Shown: positions 1 through 7,406 of the stretch, one piece after another
Layout of the letters: every line of letters starts with the position of its first letter
Position numbering within the stretch: the first letter of the stretch is position 1
Source: CAZKUN01 sp964555935
Lineage (GTDB): Bacteria; Armatimonadota; Zipacnadia; Zipacnadales; VGFC01
DNA: 47,686 nucleotides
Assembly (NCBI GenBank): GCA_964555935.1
Contig: CAZKUN010000043.1
Coordinates: 1-47,686 of the forward strand
Direction: 5' to 3'
Notes under the pieces: generated by a model
Seen by the model: the letters and a program-made list of their open reading frames with translations, nothing else
The model's database searches: none
What the model was told of the DNA's origin: nothing
Translations under genes and position numbers: made by a program

Positions 1-393
1 TTTCTTGGCACCTCTACCGAAAACCTCCCTGCTCATATGGGCAATGCGGGTCTATGGCTCTTCCCGAACGAGCAAGGCAACCGGCTCGGGAACCGAACGA
101 TGCAGGACTACATCGCCAGGTACGGACGTCGGGCCGAGATTGCTGACGTGAGGGTCTCGCCTCATACGTTTCGCCACACGTTCGCTGTCATCAAGTGGCG
201 GAATGGAACTGACATGCTGACGCTGAGCCGGGCGCTCGGACACGGCGACGTAAAGACGACCGAGGGTTACCTGCGGGGCCTCGGCGTTGAGGACGTGTTG
301 ACGCGCCAGCGCGAGTGCAGCCCGCTGGAGTCAATAGGCTTCCAGCCAGTCAATGGAGCCCGACTGCGCGGTCGGCCCGTCGCCGCTCGCTAA
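1..393 (+). CDS. Tyrosine recombinase/integrase, C-terminal part (cut by window edge)
   Basis: The reading frame is open from the first base, so the gene starts outside the window. What remains is the C-terminal catalytic part of a phage-integrase-type tyrosine recombinase: an HTFRHTFAV box (His and Arg of the active site), ALGH (second His) and the nucleophilic Tyr in TTEGYL, in the usual order and spacing. It ends in a tail (VEDVLTRQRECSPL) that resembles the tail of the neighbouring recombinase (VDFITQHQELSPL), so the two are probably paralogues. The genes converge and their stop codons overlap in the tetranucleotide CTAA at 390-393. The catalytic residues visible here are intact; the N-terminal DNA-binding domain, the first Arg and the Lys lie outside the window. 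Its role is inferred to be integration or excision of the element on the left. Confidence 0.85.
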   Translation, partial: FLGTSTENLPAHMGNAGLWLFPNEQGNRLGNRTMQDYIARYGRRAEIADVRVSPHTFRHTFAVIKWRNGTDMLTLSRALGHGDVKTTEGYLRGLGVEDVLTRQRECSPLESIGFQPVNGARLRGRPVAAR

Positions 394-1361
394 CGCAGAC
401 GCCGTTGCCCTCGCTGTCCAAGGTCGAGCGTCGTCAACGGACTCAGTTCCTGATGTTGAGTGATGAAGTCCACGTCGGCCAGCTCGCAGTATCGACGAGA
501 CATCGCGAGGTCTGCGTGACCGAGGATTCTTTGGAGATGAAACGGACTGCCGCCGTTCCGGACAAACATCACCGCGAACGTGTGCCTGAAGGTATGGGGC
601 GATACCCGCACTCGCGTGATGCCCGCGCGGGCACCGTGGTGTTTGATGCGATCCTGGAAGGTCCGGCCACACGCTCGCGCGCCGAAGGCATTGGGGAACA
701 CGTACGGCCGGTTCTTGCGGCCGACCGTCTCCAGGACGGTCCCGCGGTGGGCGAGGTATCGCTGCAGATGGTACGCCAGCGCCGTCGAGAAACCGACGAC
801 CCGCTCCTTCATCCCCTTCCCCATCACCTTGATCGTGCGGGCATCGAGGTCGATGTCGTCGAGATCCAGGCCCGTCGCTTCCGAAAGGCGGATACCCGTG
901 TCGAGCAGGAGCAACATGAACAGATGGTCCCGCAAACCGATGAAGGTCTTGGTGTCGGGCTGGTCCAGCAGGGCCTGCACCTCGGCCTCGGTGAAGGTCG
1001 GCACGATCTTGCGGGGGACCCGGACCTTACCGATGCGGGCGGCGGGGTTGATGTCGGCGTAGCCCTCACCGATGGCCCAGTCGAAGAAACGCCGGATGGC
1101 GTCGCGGATGCCGTTCAGGGCCGAGGCGCCGACGGTGAGGCGCTTCTCCGACAGGTAGGCCCGGACGGTCGCCTCGGTTACGGATGCCGTTTCCTCGCAG
1201 CCGAGGGACATGGCGTAGCGGTCGAACGGCCCGAGCGTGCAACGATAAAAGTACAGGGTCCGTGGACTCAGACCCCGCAACTGGCAGTCGGCGACGAACT
1301 GGCTGACGGCGTGGCTGAGCAGCGGCGAGACGGCGGACGGCAAGCGCATGACGTGGCCCAT
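390..1361 (-). CDS. Tyrosine recombinase (XerC/D-like site-specific integrase)
   Basis: A complete 323-residue tyrosine recombinase. Residues 15-95 form the SAM-like core-binding domain and residues 125-305 the catalytic domain. The full active-site set is visible: Arg158 in TGIRLSE, Lys182 in GKGMKER, His256 and Arg259 in HTFRH, His282 in LGHADL and Tyr291 in SRRYCEL. The ATG start is preceded by a good Shine-Dalgarno (GGAGG, five bases upstream). The length fits a simple integrase or Xer protein. It faces away from a half tRNA-Leu gene about 150 bp upstream of its start, the usual arrangement for an integrase next to its attachment site. A chromosomal XerC/D housekeeping role is less likely, given the paired second recombinase and the tRNA fragment. 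Confidence 0.93.
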   Translation of the reverse strand: MGHVMRLPSAVSPLLSHAVSQFVADCQLRGLSPRTLYFYRCTLGPFDRYAMSLGCEETASVTEATVRAYLSEKRLTVGASALNGIRDAIRRFFDWAIGEGYADINPAARIGKVRVPRKIVPTFTEAEVQALLDQPDTKTFIGLRDHLFMLLLLDTGIRLSEATGLDLDDIDLDARTIKVMGKGMKERVVGFSTALAYHLQRYLAHRGTVLETVGRKNRPYVFPNAFGARACGRTFQDRIKHHGARAGITRVRVSPHTFRHTFAVMFVRNGGSPFHLQRILGHADLAMSRRYCELADVDFITQHQELSPLTTLDLGQRGQRRLR

Positions 1362-1379
1362 GGCGGCCTCCCTGAGAGG

Positions 1380-1434
1380 CCCTCGCTAGATTCTGGCGAC
1401 GAAAACGAGGGTAGCCAATGTCTAGCGAGGGTAG
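1380..1434. repeat. Inverted and direct repeats upstream of the integrase (possible integrase arm sites or operator)
   Basis: CCCTCGCTAGA at 1380-1390 is matched perfectly in inverted orientation by TCTAGCGAGGG at 1421-1431. Within and beside it CGAGGGTAG occurs directly at 1406-1414 and 1426-1434, with a related GGGGGTAG near 1452. The cluster lies between the integrase start and the tRNA-derived core site. This fits arm-type integrase binding sites or an autoregulatory operator, but function is inferred from position only. Confidence 0.5.
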
Positions 1435-1513
1435 GTTTGGCCCGCATGGGTGGGGGTAGAGAACACGCTGAAACTTGGGGGTTTCTTGCGGTCGAGGATT
1501 CTGCTCGTTGGCG

Positions 1514-1575
1514 CTACACTCAAAATCTAGTGGGGTTCACACCCCGTGCCGGTTCGACCCCGGCCTCCGGCACCA
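1514..1575 (+). other. 3' half of tRNA-Leu(CAA): probable attachment site
   Basis: The sequence reads as the 3' part of a class II leucine tRNA. It has an anticodon arm 1514-1530 with loop CTCAAAA (anticodon CAA at 1521-1523) and one C-C mismatch in the stem. A long variable arm follows (about 1532-1545, GGGG pairing with CCCC), then a T arm at 1548-1564 (GCCGG, TTCGACC, CCGGC), the acceptor 3' strand CTCCGGC at 1565-1571, discriminator A and an encoded CCA at 1573-1575. The expected 5' acceptor strand GCCGGAG and a D arm are absent upstream. Half tRNA genes bordering an integrase are the standard scar of tyrosine-recombinase integration into a tRNA gene, with crossover near the anticodon. 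The intact tRNA copy should lie at the other end of the element, outside the window. Confidence 0.8.
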
Positions 1576-1587
1576 ACGTGCTAACAG

Positions 1588-1623
1588 AGCCCCGGACCTC
1601 GGCAATGCCCGAGTTCTGGGGCT
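1588..1623 (+). terminator. Rho-independent-type terminator after the tRNA-Leu 3' half
   Basis: Two 15-base arms (1588-1602 and 1609-1623, beginning AGCCCC and ending GGGGCT) pair with two mismatches, followed by CTTCTTACT. The position directly after the CCA end suggests the original terminator of the tRNA gene. That would put the chromosomal flank on the right and the integrated element on the left. Confidence 0.65.
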
Positions 1624-1717
1624 TCTTACTGTTGGACGCGCGCCAACAGACGGACGCCTCGCCCGTCTGCACCAGTCGTTCCCTCACGAAGTCGGGTTTA
1701 CCTGCCGGGGACGCGTC

Positions 1718-3034
1718 TCACTGTCCGATGACAATCGCGTTCTCGCCCACCTGGTTGCCTGAGCCAGCGTCGCGCATTCTCACGCCCTCGCCGGCAACGT
1801 GGAATGTGTTCTTGCGGATGACGTTACGCTCGCTGGTCGGCTTCACAATGGTGCATCCGACATCCGTGCCGACAACCACGTTCCCCTCGAACACGTTCTC
1901 GCTGCCAAATCCCAGTATGCCGAGGGCCGTGCGCGCGCCCGCTTTGGGAACGCAGATGATGACGTTTCCCGTCACCAAGTTACCTGAACTCCTGTCCGAG
2001 AGAACGATCCCGCCACGCACTTGCCCCTCGAGGATGCACAAGTTGCCGCGGATCTTCGTGCCCAGTGCGCTTTGGGTTGCGATAGCATGTCGACCGTTCG
2101 GCTTCTTGGCGGAGACCACGTGGTTATTCTCAATCATCGTGCCGGTGGTGTCTCCGCCGGCGATGATCCCGTCATCTCCCCCGCCTCCGTCAGGCCGGTC
2201 GATGCCCGCGTAGCGCACAACGTTGTTGCGCACCAGCCACCCCGACCCCGTTCGGACGCCGCTACGGCCCGTGCGCTCGATGAGGTTCCCAATGACCGTT
2301 GCGTTCGTTCCCACTCCCGCGATGCCATGGCGATCCGGGATGTCGTGAATCGTGTTCGTAGCGATGACCGCGCCATCTGAATCTTCGGGGACATACACGC
2401 CCGTCACGCCGGTCGCCCGCGAGCCGTCGATCTCAAACCCAACGAGGCCAGAGCCCGCCCCCACGTGGACGATCCGCGTCCGGCCATCAGGCGGCGTGTA
2501 TGTCACGCCCGCCGGGGGCACAAGCACGGTGCCCGGCTCGCCCCGGAGCCACGTGCCCGCGGGGATGGATAACTCCAACTCTTCGTAAACGCCCGCAGGC
2601 ACGACGACCATCCGCGCGCCGCCGCGCATCTTCGCCAATGCTGCCGCGATGGCGCCCACATACGGGTTCGCGGCCGATCCATCTCCCGCCACGCCAACGG
2701 TTCTCGGGTCGAGCGTCACGGCGGAGGCGCTCGGGCCGGCGATCAACGTATGCTCGCCGGGAGTCAACGGTTGGGGACCTAGCGAGTTCTGCCCAACAGT
2801 CGGCAGGGATACGTGAACCGCCTGCACCTGCTGCTTGCTTAGATTCTGGTTGAGGAACTGGCGCGTCTCAGCAGACATCAGCACCTGTCCCGCGGCTTGC
2901 GCCGGCACGGGGCCGAGCGCCACCACAGGCACGGAGTGCGGACACGCCAACACTACCAATGCGAGTGCGATACCCATGATCACTATCCCCACGGTCCTCA
3001 CGGAAGCCAAAGGACGGTCACGCTCCTCTAGCAT
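1718..3034 (-). CDS. Secreted right-handed parallel beta-helix protein
   Basis: A 438-residue protein with an N-terminal hydrophobic segment (residues 13-33, GIVIMGIALALVVLAC) acting as signal peptide or anchor. Around residue 115 it has the GDGSAANPYVGAIAAAL-type opening typical of pectate-lyase-like beta-helix proteins. It continues with many short strand-turn repeats of the type N-x-I/V-x-x-N (for example VIGNLIERT, MIENNHVV, LVTGNVIIC). Members of this fold bind or cleave polysaccharides outside the cell. No catalytic residue set can be assigned, so the activity is unknown. The start ATG has only a weak, distant AGGA; a start a few codons downstream is possible. It is a monocistronic gene on the chromosomal side of the half tRNA. 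Confidence 0.8.
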   Translation of the reverse strand: MLEERDRPLASVRTVGIVIMGIALALVVLACPHSVPVVALGPVPAQAAGQVLMSAETRQFLNQNLSKQQVQAVHVSLPTVGQNSLGPQPLTPGEHTLIAGPSASAVTLDPRTVGVAGDGSAANPYVGAIAAALAKMRGGARMVVVPAGVYEELELSIPAGTWLRGEPGTVLVPPAGVTYTPPDGRTRIVHVGAGSGLVGFEIDGSRATGVTGVYVPEDSDGAVIATNTIHDIPDRHGIAGVGTNATVIGNLIERTGRSGVRTGSGWLVRNNVVRYAGIDRPDGGGGDDGIIAGGDTTGTMIENNHVVSAKKPNGRHAIATQSALGTKIRGNLCILEGQVRGGIVLSDRSSGNLVTGNVIICVPKAGARTALGILGFGSENVFEGNVVVGTDVGCTIVKPTSERNVIRKNTFHVAGEGVRMRDAGSGNQVGENAIVIGQ

Positions 3035-3112
3035 GGCTTTGTCTGGTTCCTATATAGACTAATCACCGATAACGTCCGCGGGGTGCCCTCGCAGCAGTTG
3101 ATAGAGGTCACG

Positions 3113-3145
3113 AAACAAAGCCGGCCGCCCGAAACAGAGCGGCCG
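3113..3145 (-). terminator. Terminator downstream of accDA
   Basis: Read on the minus strand, CGGCCGC (3145-3139) pairs with GCGGCCG (3128-3122) around a ten-base loop and is followed by GCTTTGTTTCG. It lies 37 bases after the accA stop, in the right orientation to end accD-accA transcription. Confidence 0.65.
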
Positions 3146-3181
3146 ACAGCTAAGACACTTGGGCTGATATGTCGCAAGCGA

Positions 3182-4153
3182 TTAGGCGGGCGCGCCCATG
3201 CGACGGAACTTCGCATACCGCGCGGCCATCAGTTCGTCCGGCGGCATCCCGTCAAGTTCGTCCAAGGCCGCCAACAATGCCGTCTTCAGTGACTGCGCGG
3301 CTGCCGCATGGTCCCGATGCGCCGCCACGGGCGGTTCGGGGATGATGCCATCGACGCAGCCCAGCTCCACGGCGTCCTTCGCCGTGAGCCTCAGCGCCGC
3401 CGCCATCTCCTTCTTCTTGTCTGCGTCGCGCCAGAGGATCGCGGCACAGCTCTCGGGCGCGATGACGGAGTAATACGCGTGCTCCATCATCAGCACGCGG
3501 TCGCCAACACCGATCCCGATCGCGCCGCCGCTGCCACCTTCGCCGATCACGACACACACGATAGGCACGGGCAACGCAAACATCTCGCGCTGGTTGACGG
3601 CAATCGCCTCGCTCACGCCACGGCTCTCTGATTCCTCGAGGCAGTCCGCTCCCGGCGTGTCGATCAGCGACACGATCGGCCGCCCCCAGCGTGCCGCGAG
3701 TTCCATAACGCGGAGCGCCTTGCGATAGCCCTCCGGACGTGCCGCGCCGAAGTTGCGCCGGCGTCGCTCCGCGCCCGAGCGTCCCTTCTGGTGCCCGATG
3801 ATCGCCACCGCGCGCCCGTCGATCTGCGCGAGGCCGGCCACGATGGCTGGGTCATCGCCGTAGCGGCGATCACCGTGAAGCTCGAAGAAATCGTCCGCCG
3901 CGTGTTGGATATAGTCTAGGGTATAGGGCCGCTTCGGATGCCGGGCGATCTCAACCTGTCCCCAGGCGTCGGCGGCGGCGAAAGCCTCGGCGACCTCAGC
4001 CGCGAGTCTCGTCGCTTCCGCTTCCCAGTTGGCCAGCTCTTGCGCGCAGTCACCACCGTCGGTCGCGAGCTTGCGGAGCTGCTCCACCTTCTGCTCCAGC
4101 TCAGACAGATCAGCGTCGAGAGCCATCAATGGACTATCGGGCTCACGCTTCAT
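3182..4153 (-). CDS. accA: Acetyl-CoA carboxylase carboxyltransferase, alpha subunit
   Basis: AccA forms the carboxyltransferase with AccD and moves the carboxyl group from carboxybiotin to acetyl-CoA, giving malonyl-CoA for fatty acid synthesis. The protein (323 residues with the start chosen here) shows the N-terminal helical region (LSELEQKVEQLRKLA) and the family-typical DYIQ segment. It also has GDRRYGDDPAIV, LIDTPGADC, the oxyanion-type GEGGSGGAIGIG and YYSVIAPESCAAILW. The ATG at 4153 is favoured over an in-frame TTG at 4165 because GGAG stands six bases upstream. That ATG overlaps the end of accD by 11 bases, implying translational coupling. The family assignment is secure. Confidence 0.95.
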   Translation of the reverse strand: MKREPDSPLMALDADLSELEQKVEQLRKLATDGGDCAQELANWEAEATRLAAEVAEAFAAADAWGQVEIARHPKRPYTLDYIQHAADDFFELHGDRRYGDDPAIVAGLAQIDGRAVAIIGHQKGRSGAERRRRNFGAARPEGYRKALRVMELAARWGRPIVSLIDTPGADCLEESESRGVSEAIAVNQREMFALPVPIVCVVIGEGGSGGAIGIGVGDRVLMMEHAYYSVIAPESCAAILWRDADKKKEMAAALRLTAKDAVELGCVDGIIPEPPVAAHRDHAAAAQSLKTALLAALDELDGMPPDELMAARYAKFRRMGAPA

Positions 4154-5003
4154 TCGTATCTCCAACGTCTCCGGTTGGGACGGCGCCGCCGCTCCCCCAG
4201 CGCAGTATGGATGCCAGCGTATCGCGCAGCTCCGAGCGCGGCACGACCGCGTCGATCATTCCATGTTCGTACTGGAAGCGGGCGGTCTGGACACCGGGCG
4301 GGATGCGCTGCTTGGTGATCTCGATGACTCGCGGGCCGGCAAACCCCATCCGCGTTCCCGGTTCGCTCAGCACGATGTCGCCGAGGGACGCGAAACTCGC
4401 GGTCACGCCGCCGTAGGTCGGATCGAGCAATACCGTTATATAAGGGACTCCAGCTTCGCGGAGTTTGCCGGACGCGCCAGAGGTCTTCGCCATCTGCATG
4501 AGCGAGACCAGGCTCTCTTGCATGCGCGCCCCACCGGAAGCGCAGAAGACCACCGCGGGAAGCCGCCGCTCCGCCGCGCGTTCGAGCATGCTGGCGACCT
4601 TGTCACCGACGACAAACCCCATGCTCCCGCCAAAGAACGCCAGGTCCATCAGTCCGATGGCGACGGCGATGTCGTGTATCCTGGCCTCGCCCGTTATCAT
4701 GCCCTCGGGTCGGCCTGTCTTTTCCTGCGCCGTCTCGACCTTCTCAGCGTAATCAGGGAACGATAGCGGATCGACCGGCGCGACGTCGCCGTCCCACTCT
4801 TCGAAGGTTCCCTCATCGGCGGTCACCTCGAGGCGCTCGTCGACCGAGAGCCTGAAATGATAACCGCAGTGATTGCAGATGCGGTATGGTTCAATGTCCT
4901 TGCCGTAGACCAGTTGGTTGCACCCCTGGCAGTCCTCCCACATGTCGGGAGGAATGTCATCGGAGCTTGCCCCTCGGCCTCGACCGAAGAATCTGGGAGT
5001 CAC
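4143..5003 (-). CDS. accD: Acetyl-CoA carboxylase carboxyltransferase, beta subunit
   Basis: AccD is the zinc-binding partner of AccA in acetyl-CoA carboxylase. The four-cysteine zinc ribbon is at residues 25-28 (CQGC) and 43-46 (CNHC), followed by the crotonase-type core with GMITGEA, SGGARMQES, ITVLLDPTYGGVTASFA and GPRVIEIT. I chose the GTG at 5003 because GGAGGG sits six bases upstream and the protein then starts VTPRFFGR, like other AccD proteins. The frame stays open to 5096, but those 31 extra residues look non-native. Length 286 is normal. It is divergent from pheA and overlaps accA. Confidence 0.95.
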   Translation of the reverse strand: MTPRFFGRGRGASSDDIPPDMWEDCQGCNQLVYGKDIEPYRICNHCGYHFRLSVDERLEVTADEGTFEEWDGDVAPVDPLSFPDYAEKVETAQEKTGRPEGMITGEARIHDIAVAIGLMDLAFFGGSMGFVVGDKVASMLERAAERRLPAVVFCASGGARMQESLVSLMQMAKTSGASGKLREAGVPYITVLLDPTYGGVTASFASLGDIVLSEPGTRMGFAGPRVIEITKQRIPPGVQTARFQYEHGMIDAVVPRSELRDTLASILRWGSGGAVPTGDVGDTNEA

Positions 5004-5171
5004 AGCTACCCTCCGGCCGCGGATTTGCCCGCGGCACGTTTTGGACTGGCATTCGCTTCCGCGCAGGAGGTTCGGATTCCTGCGCCGAATACGCATTCTC
5101 CCGAGCGCGGTCCTGTCCCACCGGAACGCCTCCGCTCGGGATCGCGTTGAATGATGCCGGAGGAACGAGAC

Positions 5172-6233
5172 ATGGATCTGGATGAACTCAGGCGGGAGAT
5201 CGATGAGGCCGATCAGACCATCATCGCCGCCCTTAAGCGCCGCGCCAAGGCCGCTCAGGCCATTGGGGAAGCCAAAGCAGAAGCCGGGAAACCGGCGTTC
5301 GCGCCAGGCCGGGAGGCCAAGGTGTTCCGCCGACTCGCCGAAGCGGATTCCGACCCGCTGCCAACCGGCGCGCTGACCGCCATCTACACCGAGGTCATCT
5401 CGGCGTGCCTGGCGCTCGAGCAGCCGCTACGCGTCGCCTACCTCGGGCCGGAGCACACGTTCAGTCACCTGGCGGTCCTCGCCCGATTCGGGCAAGCTGT
5501 CTGCCCGGTGCCGCAGACATCGTTCGCCGACGCGCTCGCCGCGATCGAAAAGGGCGAGGCTGACCTCGCGATGCTGCCGGTCGAGAACTCGACCCAAGGC
5601 CCGGTCGGCGAGACCTTCGACTGCGTCGTCGAGACGCATCTGCCCGTTGTCGGCGAGTACTACCTTCCCGTCCAACACCATCTCGTCGGCGACTGCGAGA
5701 TGGCAGACATCGAGGTCGTCTACTCGCATCCGCAGCCACTGGCCCAGTGCCGCAAGTGGCTCGCCACGAACCTCGGTGACGCCCAGCTCGTGCCCGCATC
5801 CAGTTCGGCCACGGCGGCGGCGCAAGCGGCGGCTAGCAGCAACGCGGCGGCGGTGGCGCCCGAGCGCGCCGGGGAGGTCAACGGCCTCCGCGTGCTCGCG
5901 GCAAATATCCAAGACGACGCTGCCAACCGCACTCGATTCTGGATCGTCGGCGGCGATGCCCCAGGGCCAACCGGCAAGGACAAGACCAGCCTCGTCCTGA
6001 CGACTCCTCACCGATCCGGAGCGCTCCACGAGGCGCTAAAGCCCTTCCGTGGATTCGGCCTCAACATGACAATGATCCAGTCCCGACCAGCTCGCGGCCG
6101 GGGCTGGGAGTATCTCTTCTTCATTGACTTCCAGGGGCACCAGGCCGACGCGGAATGCGCGAAGACGTTGGCCGCCTTGCGCGACCTCTGCCCGCTGCTT
6201 GAGGTCCTCGGATCGTACCCGGAAGCCGGCTGA
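5172..6233 (+). CDS. pheA: Bifunctional chorismate mutase/prephenate dehydratase (P-protein)
   Basis: PheA converts chorismate to prephenate and then to phenylpyruvate in phenylalanine synthesis. Residues 1-80 are an AroQ-type chorismate mutase (DLDELRREIDEAD, then the Lys-rich IGEAK helix). Residues about 85-260 are prephenate dehydratase (VAYLGPEHTFSHLA, LPVENSTQGPVGET and the catalytic-region NRTRFWIVG). The C-terminus is an ACT domain (SLVLTTPHRSGALHEAL). The ESRP phenylalanine-binding motif reads QSRP, a mild variation that could alter feedback control. ATG at 5172 is preceded by GGAGGA at seven bases; two in-frame ATGs at 5151 and 5154 lack one. Length 353 is typical. Confidence 0.95.
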   Translation: MDLDELRREIDEADQTIIAALKRRAKAAQAIGEAKAEAGKPAFAPGREAKVFRRLAEADSDPLPTGALTAIYTEVISACLALEQPLRVAYLGPEHTFSHLAVLARFGQAVCPVPQTSFADALAAIEKGEADLAMLPVENSTQGPVGETFDCVVETHLPVVGEYYLPVQHHLVGDCEMADIEVVYSHPQPLAQCRKWLATNLGDAQLVPASSSATAAAQAAASSNAAAVAPERAGEVNGLRVLAANIQDDAANRTRFWIVGGDAPGPTGKDKTSLVLTTPHRSGALHEALKPFRGFGLNMTMIQSRPARGRGWEYLFFIDFQGHQADAECAKTLAALRDLCPLLEVLGSYPEAG

Positions 6234-6260
6234 CGGCGCGCACGCATACGTACAATCAGA

Positions 6261-6291
6261 AGCGCCAGGCACCCAAGGGATGCCTGGCGCT
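6261..6291. terminator. Bidirectional terminator between pheA and the M48-like gene
   Basis: AGCGCCAGGCA (6261-6271) and TGCCTGGCGCT (6281-6291) are perfect 11-base arms with a nine-base loop, lying between two convergent genes. A TTTT run follows shortly on the plus strand. Confidence 0.75.
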
Positions 6292-6314
6292 ATCCATACG
6301 TTTTCGCGTTACGG

Positions 6315-7406
6315 CTATCGAGTGATCTGTTGGCGAATCTCGTCGACCTTCGCGAGCGCCACGTCGCACTGGTCCGTGTCGGTCCAGTCACCCAGAGCGC
6401 GGACCCGTTCGCGCAGGTTTTTCTGCTGGTCGATGAAGCGCGAGATCTTGAACTGCCGCTCCACTTGCGCCACGTCGCCCGACATCATGTCGTCCTCTTC
6501 GCCGCTTGAGGCCAGATAGGCATCCAGCTCCTCCGGCGAGACATCGATCATGACCTGGTCGGCCGCCTCGGCCTCATTGGCCTCTTCCTCGGCGCTCTTG
6601 CTCCGGCGCTTCTTGCCACGCTGCTTGCGGTCTTTCAACTCCGTCAGGCGCGTGCGTGCCGCGGCCAATTTCACCATCGACGCCGTGCAAGTCGACACCC
6701 GGCGCGTCACGAGCAGCGAGCAACGGTCGGCGGTGTATTCGATACTCTCAAGCCAGTCGCGCATGAATGTCGACAGCAACCAGACGGGCAGCGCGGCAAA
6801 CTTGATGAATGGGTTCGAGCGACGGATCGCGGTGATCGCCAAATCCACGGAAACATGCCCGGACTTGATGTGACCCAGCTCCTTGGCGAGCGCAGCGACG
6901 ACCTCTTCCGGGCGCAGCACTTCGAAGATGTTGCTGCTGATGATGATTGAACCGGCGCCGCCCGGGACGCTATACATGTAAGGCGTCTGGTCGGTCACGA
7001 TGTATGCGGCCGGGGCCTTCTTCAGGCTCAGAAGCTTGCATGAATCCAGCAGCAGCTTGTGCACCTCGGCGTGGTTCGTCGCCATGACCTTCGCCTTGCC
7101 GCCAAGCTCCTTGAGCTGCTTGCGACGGGGGCGCGCGGAGATCATGTTCAGCCCCATGATGCACACGCCTGGGTAGATCAGCAGCAACACGGGTACCTGC
7201 CACAGGTTCTTGAGGGCCTGGCCCGTGTCCGGCTTGAACGCCTGCCATCCGGTGTAAGCTGCCAAGCCGAGGAAGAGCACCCACACGCCACCCAGCGCGA
7301 TCAGGTACGTCATCTTCTCGTTTGCGGCCTGGTAGTCTTTGACTGCCAAGACCGTGCGTTTGGTTTTCCGTGCTTTACCCTTACGAGCCACTCGACGACT
7401 CACCAC
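6315..7406 (-). CDS. M48-like membrane protein with altered zinc motif (probable pseudo-peptidase)
   Basis: A 363-residue protein with two N-terminal transmembrane segments (about residues 33-52 and 71-89) and a domain that follows the M48 (HtpX/Ste24) peptidase pattern. It has an upstream segment (YSVPGGAGSIIISSNIFEVL) like the typical M48 strand, then AALAKELGHIKSGH, and downstream EYTAD at 223-227 where M48 enzymes carry the third zinc ligand. The first His of HEXXH is Lys175 (codon AAG), so normal zinc binding is unlikely although Glu176, His179 and Glu223 remain. The C-terminus is charged and helical. A GTG at 7406 is used, overlapping the upstream CNNM gene by 26 bases; a later GTG at 7391 has a better-spaced GGTGAG. 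The likely role is a non-catalytic membrane adaptor or regulator. Confidence 0.7.
   Translation of the reverse strand: MVSRRVARKGKARKTKRTVLAVKDYQAANEKMTYLIALGGVWVLFLGLAAYTGWQAFKPDTGQALKNLWQVPVLLLIYPGVCIMGLNMISARPRRKQLKELGGKAKVMATNHAEVHKLLLDSCKLLSLKKAPAAYIVTDQTPYMYSVPGGAGSIIISSNIFEVLRPEEVVAALAKELGHIKSGHVSVDLAITAIRRSNPFIKFAALPVWLLSTFMRDWLESIEYTADRCSLLVTRRVSTCTASMVKLAAARTRLTELKDRKQRGKKRRSKSAEEEANEAEAADQVMIDVSPEELDAYLASSGEEDDMMSGDVAQVERQFKISRFIDQQKNLRERVRALGDWTDTDQCDVALAKVDEIRQQITR

Noticed and set aside
1487..1575. A complete tRNA-Leu gene
   Set aside because: The expected 5' acceptor strand GCCGGAG and D arm are not present; only four of seven acceptor pairs could form, so only a 3' half is called.
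315..2213. A 632-codon plus-strand open frame across the integrase and beta-helix gene
   Set aside because: It is antisense to two well-supported genes, has low-complexity Arg/Pro composition and no family features.
3932..4766. Long plus-strand frames across accD and accA
   Set aside because: They are antisense shadows of secure accA and accD genes.
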